Assembly: GCA_039927815.1 (NCBI GenBank)
Contig: JBDSUJ010000008.1
Span: 1 to 51,872 of the forward strand
Direction of reading: 5' to 3'
DNA: 51,872 bases
Source of the DNA: Croceibacterium_A sp039927815
GTDB lineage: Bacteria > Pseudomonadota > Alphaproteobacteria > Sphingomonadales > Sphingomonadaceae
Below the pieces are notes generated by a model that was not told where the DNA came from, did not search any database, and worked only from the letters and a program-made list of their open reading frames with translations. The first letter of the stretch is position 1, and the number at the start of each line of letters is the position of its first letter. Below, one piece after another: positions 48,916 through 51,872 of the stretch. Made by a program: the position numbers and the translations under genes.

Positions 48916-51222
48916 ATGGCGGACGTGGACGCAGCAGTGAAGCAGGGCACCCTAAAGTTGCAGGTGGCCGACGCACGCAAGGAAGAAAGCGGGCGCGGGT
49001 TCGCGCGGATGCCGCGCAGTGCGTTCCAGGCGCTTGGCATCACTGAGGGCGATGCGGTCGAGATTGAGGGCAAGCGCGTTACCGCCGCGCTCGCGCTGGC
49101 CGCGCATCCCGAGGACGAAGCGCTCGAGGTAGTGCGGCTCGATGGCCTCCAGCGCGGAAACGCGGAAACCTCGCCGGGTGAGCATGTGACCATCCGGCGC
49201 GCCGATTCGCGCCCCGCTACTCGCGTAGTGTTCGCCCCCGCCTCGCGCGATCTGCGCCTGCAAGGGCCGACCGAAGCGCTCAAGCGCAACTTCTTCCGCC
49301 GGCCGATGGTCGCCGGCGATCTCGTCGCAACCCACGGCCAGCAGCCGGTTCAGAACCTGCCTCCCGAGCTGCGCCGGATGTTCAACGCCCCCGCGTACGC
49401 GCTCGCCGAAATTCGCCTCCAAGTGGTCGCGACCGTGCCCAAGGGCATCGTCCACATCGACGAAGACACCGAAGTCGAGTTGCGCGCCGAGTTCGAGGAG
49501 CCGCGCGATGGGCGCGGGGTAATCAACTACGACGACGTCGGCGGGATGGACGAGACCATCAAGGCATTGCGCGAGATGGTCGAGCTGCCGTTGCGCTACC
49601 CCGAGCTGTTCACCCGCCTCGGCGTCGATCCGCCCAAGGGCGTGCTGCTGCACGGCCCGCCCGGGACCGGCAAGACGCGGCTGGCGCAGGCGGTGGCCAA
49701 CGAGAGCGATGCCGAGTTCTTCGTCATCAACGGGCCGGAGATCATGGGCTCGGCCTACGGCGAGAGCGAGCGGCGGCTGCGCGAGGTGTTCGAGGAGGCC
49801 GAGCGGGCGGCGCCTGCGATCGTGTTCATCGACGAGATCGATTCGATCGCGCCCAAGCGCCAGAACGTCAGCGGCGAGGCCGAGAAGCGGCTGGTCGCCC
49901 AGCTGCTGACGCTGATGGACGGGCTGCAGAGCCGCGCCAACATCGTCGTCATCGCCGCGACCAATCGGCCCGAAGCGATTGACGAAGCGCTGCGCCGCCC
50001 CGGCCGCTTCGACCGCGAGATTATCATCGGCGTGCCCGACGAGCAGGGCCGGCGAGAGGTGCTGGCGATCCATACCCGCGGCATGCCGCTGGCCCAGGAC
50101 GTCGATTTGTCCGAACTCGCGCGTAGCACCCACGGGTTCGTCGGCGCCGATCTGGCCGCGCTCGCGCGCGAGGCTGCGATCGAGGCAGTACGGCGGATCA
50201 TGCCCAAACTCGACTTGGAAGCGCGCACCATCCCGCTCGAGGTGCTCGAATCGCTGCAGGTCGACAAGACCGACTTCCTCGAAGCGCTCAAGCGAGTGCA
50301 GCCGAGCGCGATGCGCGAAGTGATGGTCCAGGCGCCGACTATCGGGTGGGCCGATATCGGTGGCATCGACCAGGCGGCCGAGAAACTGCGCGAAGGGATC
50401 GAGCTGCCGCTCAAGAACCGCGCCGCATTCGACCGGCTCGGCATCCGCCCCGCCAAGGGCTTCCTGTTGTACGGCCCGCCGGGCACCGGCAAGACCTTGC
50501 TGGCGAAGGCAGTGGCGAAAGAATCGGAAGCCAACTTCATCTCGATGAAAAGCTCCGACCTACTGTCGAAATGGTATGGCGAAAGCGAACAGCAGATCAG
50601 CAAGCTGTTCGCCCGCGCGCGCCAGGTCGCGCCGTGCGTCATCTTCATCGACGAGATCGACAGCCTGGTCCCCGCGCGCGGCTCCGGCGTGGGCGAGCCG
50701 CAAGTCACCGCGCGGGTGGTCAATACCATCCTCGCCGAAATGGACGGGCTTGAGGACCTCAATTCGATTGTCGTGATCGGGGCGACCAACCGCCCCGGGC
50801 TGATCGACCCGGCATTGTTGCGCCCGGGCCGGTTCGACGAGCTCGTCTACGTTGGTGCCCCCGACAAGGCAGGCCGCGCGCACATCCTCAAGATCCACAC
50901 CCGCGACATGCCGCTGGCAAAAGACGTCGACCTCGCCGCGTTGGCCGCGAAGACCGAGCGCTACACCGGCGCCGATCTCGAGGACGTGGTGCGCCGCGCG
51001 GGCCTGATCGCGATCCGCAAGCACGGCTTCAAGGTCAAGTCGGTCAAAGCCGTGGATTTCGCCGAAGCGCTGGCGGACAGCCGGCCGACGGTGACCGAGG
51101 AGATGGAGGCTGAGTACGCCACCATGCGGACCGAGCTGAAGCGCCGGGCGATGGAAGTGAAGCCGATCGGATTCATCCACGAAGGCATGCTCGAATCGAC
51201 GCGGCCTAACAAGTTCGGCTGA
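48916..51222 (+). CDS. CDC48/VCP-family double AAA ATPase
   Basis: Hexameric unfoldase of 768 residues with the full p97/VAT plan. Residues 1-190 form the CDC48 N-domain (double-psi barrel and second half). D1 has Walker A GPPGTGKT at 247-254 and Walker B VFIDEID at about 303-309; D2 has GPPGTGKT at 520-527 and Walker B IFIDEID at about 576-582. Arg fingers follow both. The family is archaeal and eukaryotic in origin and patchily present in bacteria, including sphingomonads; partners are unknown, and no proteasome or ubiquitin-like genes lie nearby. GAGAGG precedes the ATG at 48916. Confidence 0.94.
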   Translation: MADVDAAVKQGTLKLQVADARKEESGRGFARMPRSAFQALGITEGDAVEIEGKRVTAALALAAHPEDEALEVVRLDGLQRGNAETSPGEHVTIRRADSRPATRVVFAPASRDLRLQGPTEALKRNFFRRPMVAGDLVATHGQQPVQNLPPELRRMFNAPAYALAEIRLQVVATVPKGIVHIDEDTEVELRAEFEEPRDGRGVINYDDVGGMDETIKALREMVELPLRYPELFTRLGVDPPKGVLLHGPPGTGKTRLAQAVANESDAEFFVINGPEIMGSAYGESERRLREVFEEAERAAPAIVFIDEIDSIAPKRQNVSGEAEKRLVAQLLTLMDGLQSRANIVVIAATNRPEAIDEALRRPGRFDREIIIGVPDEQGRREVLAIHTRGMPLAQDVDLSELARSTHGFVGADLAALAREAAIEAVRRIMPKLDLEARTIPLEVLESLQVDKTDFLEALKRVQPSAMREVMVQAPTIGWADIGGIDQAAEKLREGIELPLKNRAAFDRLGIRPAKGFLLYGPPGTGKTLLAKAVAKESEANFISMKSSDLLSKWYGESEQQISKLFARARQVAPCVIFIDEIDSLVPARGSGVGEPQVTARVVNTILAEMDGLEDLNSIVVIGATNRPGLIDPALLRPGRFDELVYVGAPDKAGRAHILKIHTRDMPLAKDVDLAALAAKTERYTGADLEDVVRRAGLIAIRKHGFKVKSVKAVDFAEALADSRPTVTEEMEAEYATMRTELKRRAMEVKPIGFIHEGMLESTRPNKFG

Positions 51223-51231
51223 GCAGCGCCG

Positions 51232-51872
51232 TCAGCGGCGCCCGAGCGGGCGGCATAGCAGCATCGTCCACGGCAGCGGGCGGCGCACGGCGACGATCTC
51301 GAAACGGCTTGCGGCCAGGCGCCGAAAACCGGTGGCGCTCCAGTGCTGGATATGGCCGGGCGTGTTGCCGCGAGCCGACAGGTATTTGCCGCGCGCCAGA
51401 TTGAGCACGCGCCAGATCGGCTCACGCGGGACGCTTAGGATGACATGCGCGGCGCCTTGCGCGGCCAGTATGTCGAGCGCGCGCGCTGGATCGGGGACAT
51501 GCTCCAGAACCTCGCAGCAAACGATCAGATCGGCCGAAATTTCGCCTGGCGTCAGCGTGTAAAGGCTCCGCGCGGTAAACGGCGAGCCGAACCCCGCTGC
51601 CGCCGCATTGGCATTGGCCCCGGCAACCACGTCGATCTCCAAATCGAAGCCGGCGGTGGCGATACCGCGGCGCAGCAGTCGCAGCGACAGCTCGCCTTCG
51701 CCGCACCCGATCTCGTACGCCGCGGCCGGCGCGGCTTGCGCGACCAGCGCGTCGAAGTCGGCCAGGAAGCGGTTCATCAGCCGCCGCGCTATGGGGTTGC
51801 CGGTGCCGTATTTGTCGTAGGCATTGCCGCCCACGTTACCGTAGTCCGTTACGCCGATGGCCAGGGTGGCGG
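51232..51872 (-). CDS. Class I SAM-dependent methyltransferase, 5' end cut by the window
   Basis: At least 200 residues visible. Motif I is YEIGCGEGELSLRLL; LIVCCEVLEHVPDPARAL is motif post-II/III, and HIQHWSATGFRRL follows. The pattern fits small methyltransferases acting on quinones, lipids or sugars; the substrate is not known. The frame stays open to the window edge (the residues before GTG 51834 read LAIGVTDYGN), so the true start probably lies beyond 51872. Convergent with the CDC48 gene, 9 bases apart. Confidence 0.8.
   Translation of the reverse strand, partial: ATLAIGVTDYGNVGGNAYDKYGTGNPIARRLMNRFLADFDALVAQAAPAAAYEIGCGEGELSLRLLRRGIATAGFDLEIDVVAGANANAAAAGFGSPFTARSLYTLTPGEISADLIVCCEVLEHVPDPARALDILAAQGAAHVILSVPREPIWRVLNLARGKYLSARGNTPGHIQHWSATGFRRLAASRFEIVAVRRPLPWTMLLCRPLGRR

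Overview
The window reads as a chromosomal segment of a high-GC alphaproteobacterium of the order Sphingomonadales (Sphingomonadaceae or Erythrobacteraceae type). The pointers are a serine palmitoyltransferase gene translationally coupled to its own acyl carrier protein (sphingolipid synthesis), the cell-cycle regulators CtrA and DivK, a one-cysteine DksA, the DUF4167 and DUF3572 families, and the hisS-prfA-prmC-DUF4167-lnt-metK order. Genes are tightly packed, many overlap by 1-4 bases, and several start at GTG or TTG. No rRNA, tRNA, CRISPR array or insertion sequence was seen.

Layout. 0.1-6.4 kb: a two-domain cold shock protein, argD-argF-hslO, queC and an MFS transporter. 6.4-8.3 kb: sodC, then the scar of a gene transfer agent (GTA) cluster in which an intact small terminase gene is followed by the first ~153 codons of the large terminase fused out of frame to the tail of a DUF2793 gene. 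8.4-11.1 kb: a YqaA-like membrane protein, spt and its ACP, and divK. 11.1-14.4 kb: a chain of DUF3572, HAD hydrolase, RidA, glycerophosphodiesterase and FemAB/GNAT-like genes. 14.4-20.7 kb: a Sel1-type protein, DksA, a PilZ protein, a solute-binding lipoprotein, a DUF4112 protein and mutS. 20.7-28.0 kb: the gluQ / HIG1-like / cobalamin adenosyltransferase / acidic protein operon, an HNH nuclease, malic enzyme, an SDR, a TauE-type permease and trmB. 28.0-31.8 kb: ctrA with its terminator and a CtrA-like site, rpoN, lptB and a small membrane protein. 31.8-37.7 kb: a MATE transporter, ppa, a luciferase-like oxidoreductase, a DUF1345 protein and an M61 peptidase. 37.8-44.7 kb: translation and envelope housekeeping genes (hisS, prfA, prmC, DUF4167, lnt, metK). 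44.7-48.5 kb: a second MFS transporter, a possible gene relic, and a CoA-transferase operon with a phosphatase gene between its two subunits. 48.5-51.9 kb: a candidate small RNA, a CDC48-type double AAA ATPase and a methyltransferase cut by the window edge.

Most of the window is ordinary core genome. The points that stand out are the collapsed GTA cluster (6.9-8.3 kb), a leader upstream of the DUF4167 gene that can form two mutually exclusive hairpins, a terminator-ended candidate sRNA upstream of the CDC48 gene, CtrA-like boxes near ctrA, divK and a PilZ gene, and the phosphatase nested inside the scoA-scoB operon. All were read by eye; no homology search or folding program was run.
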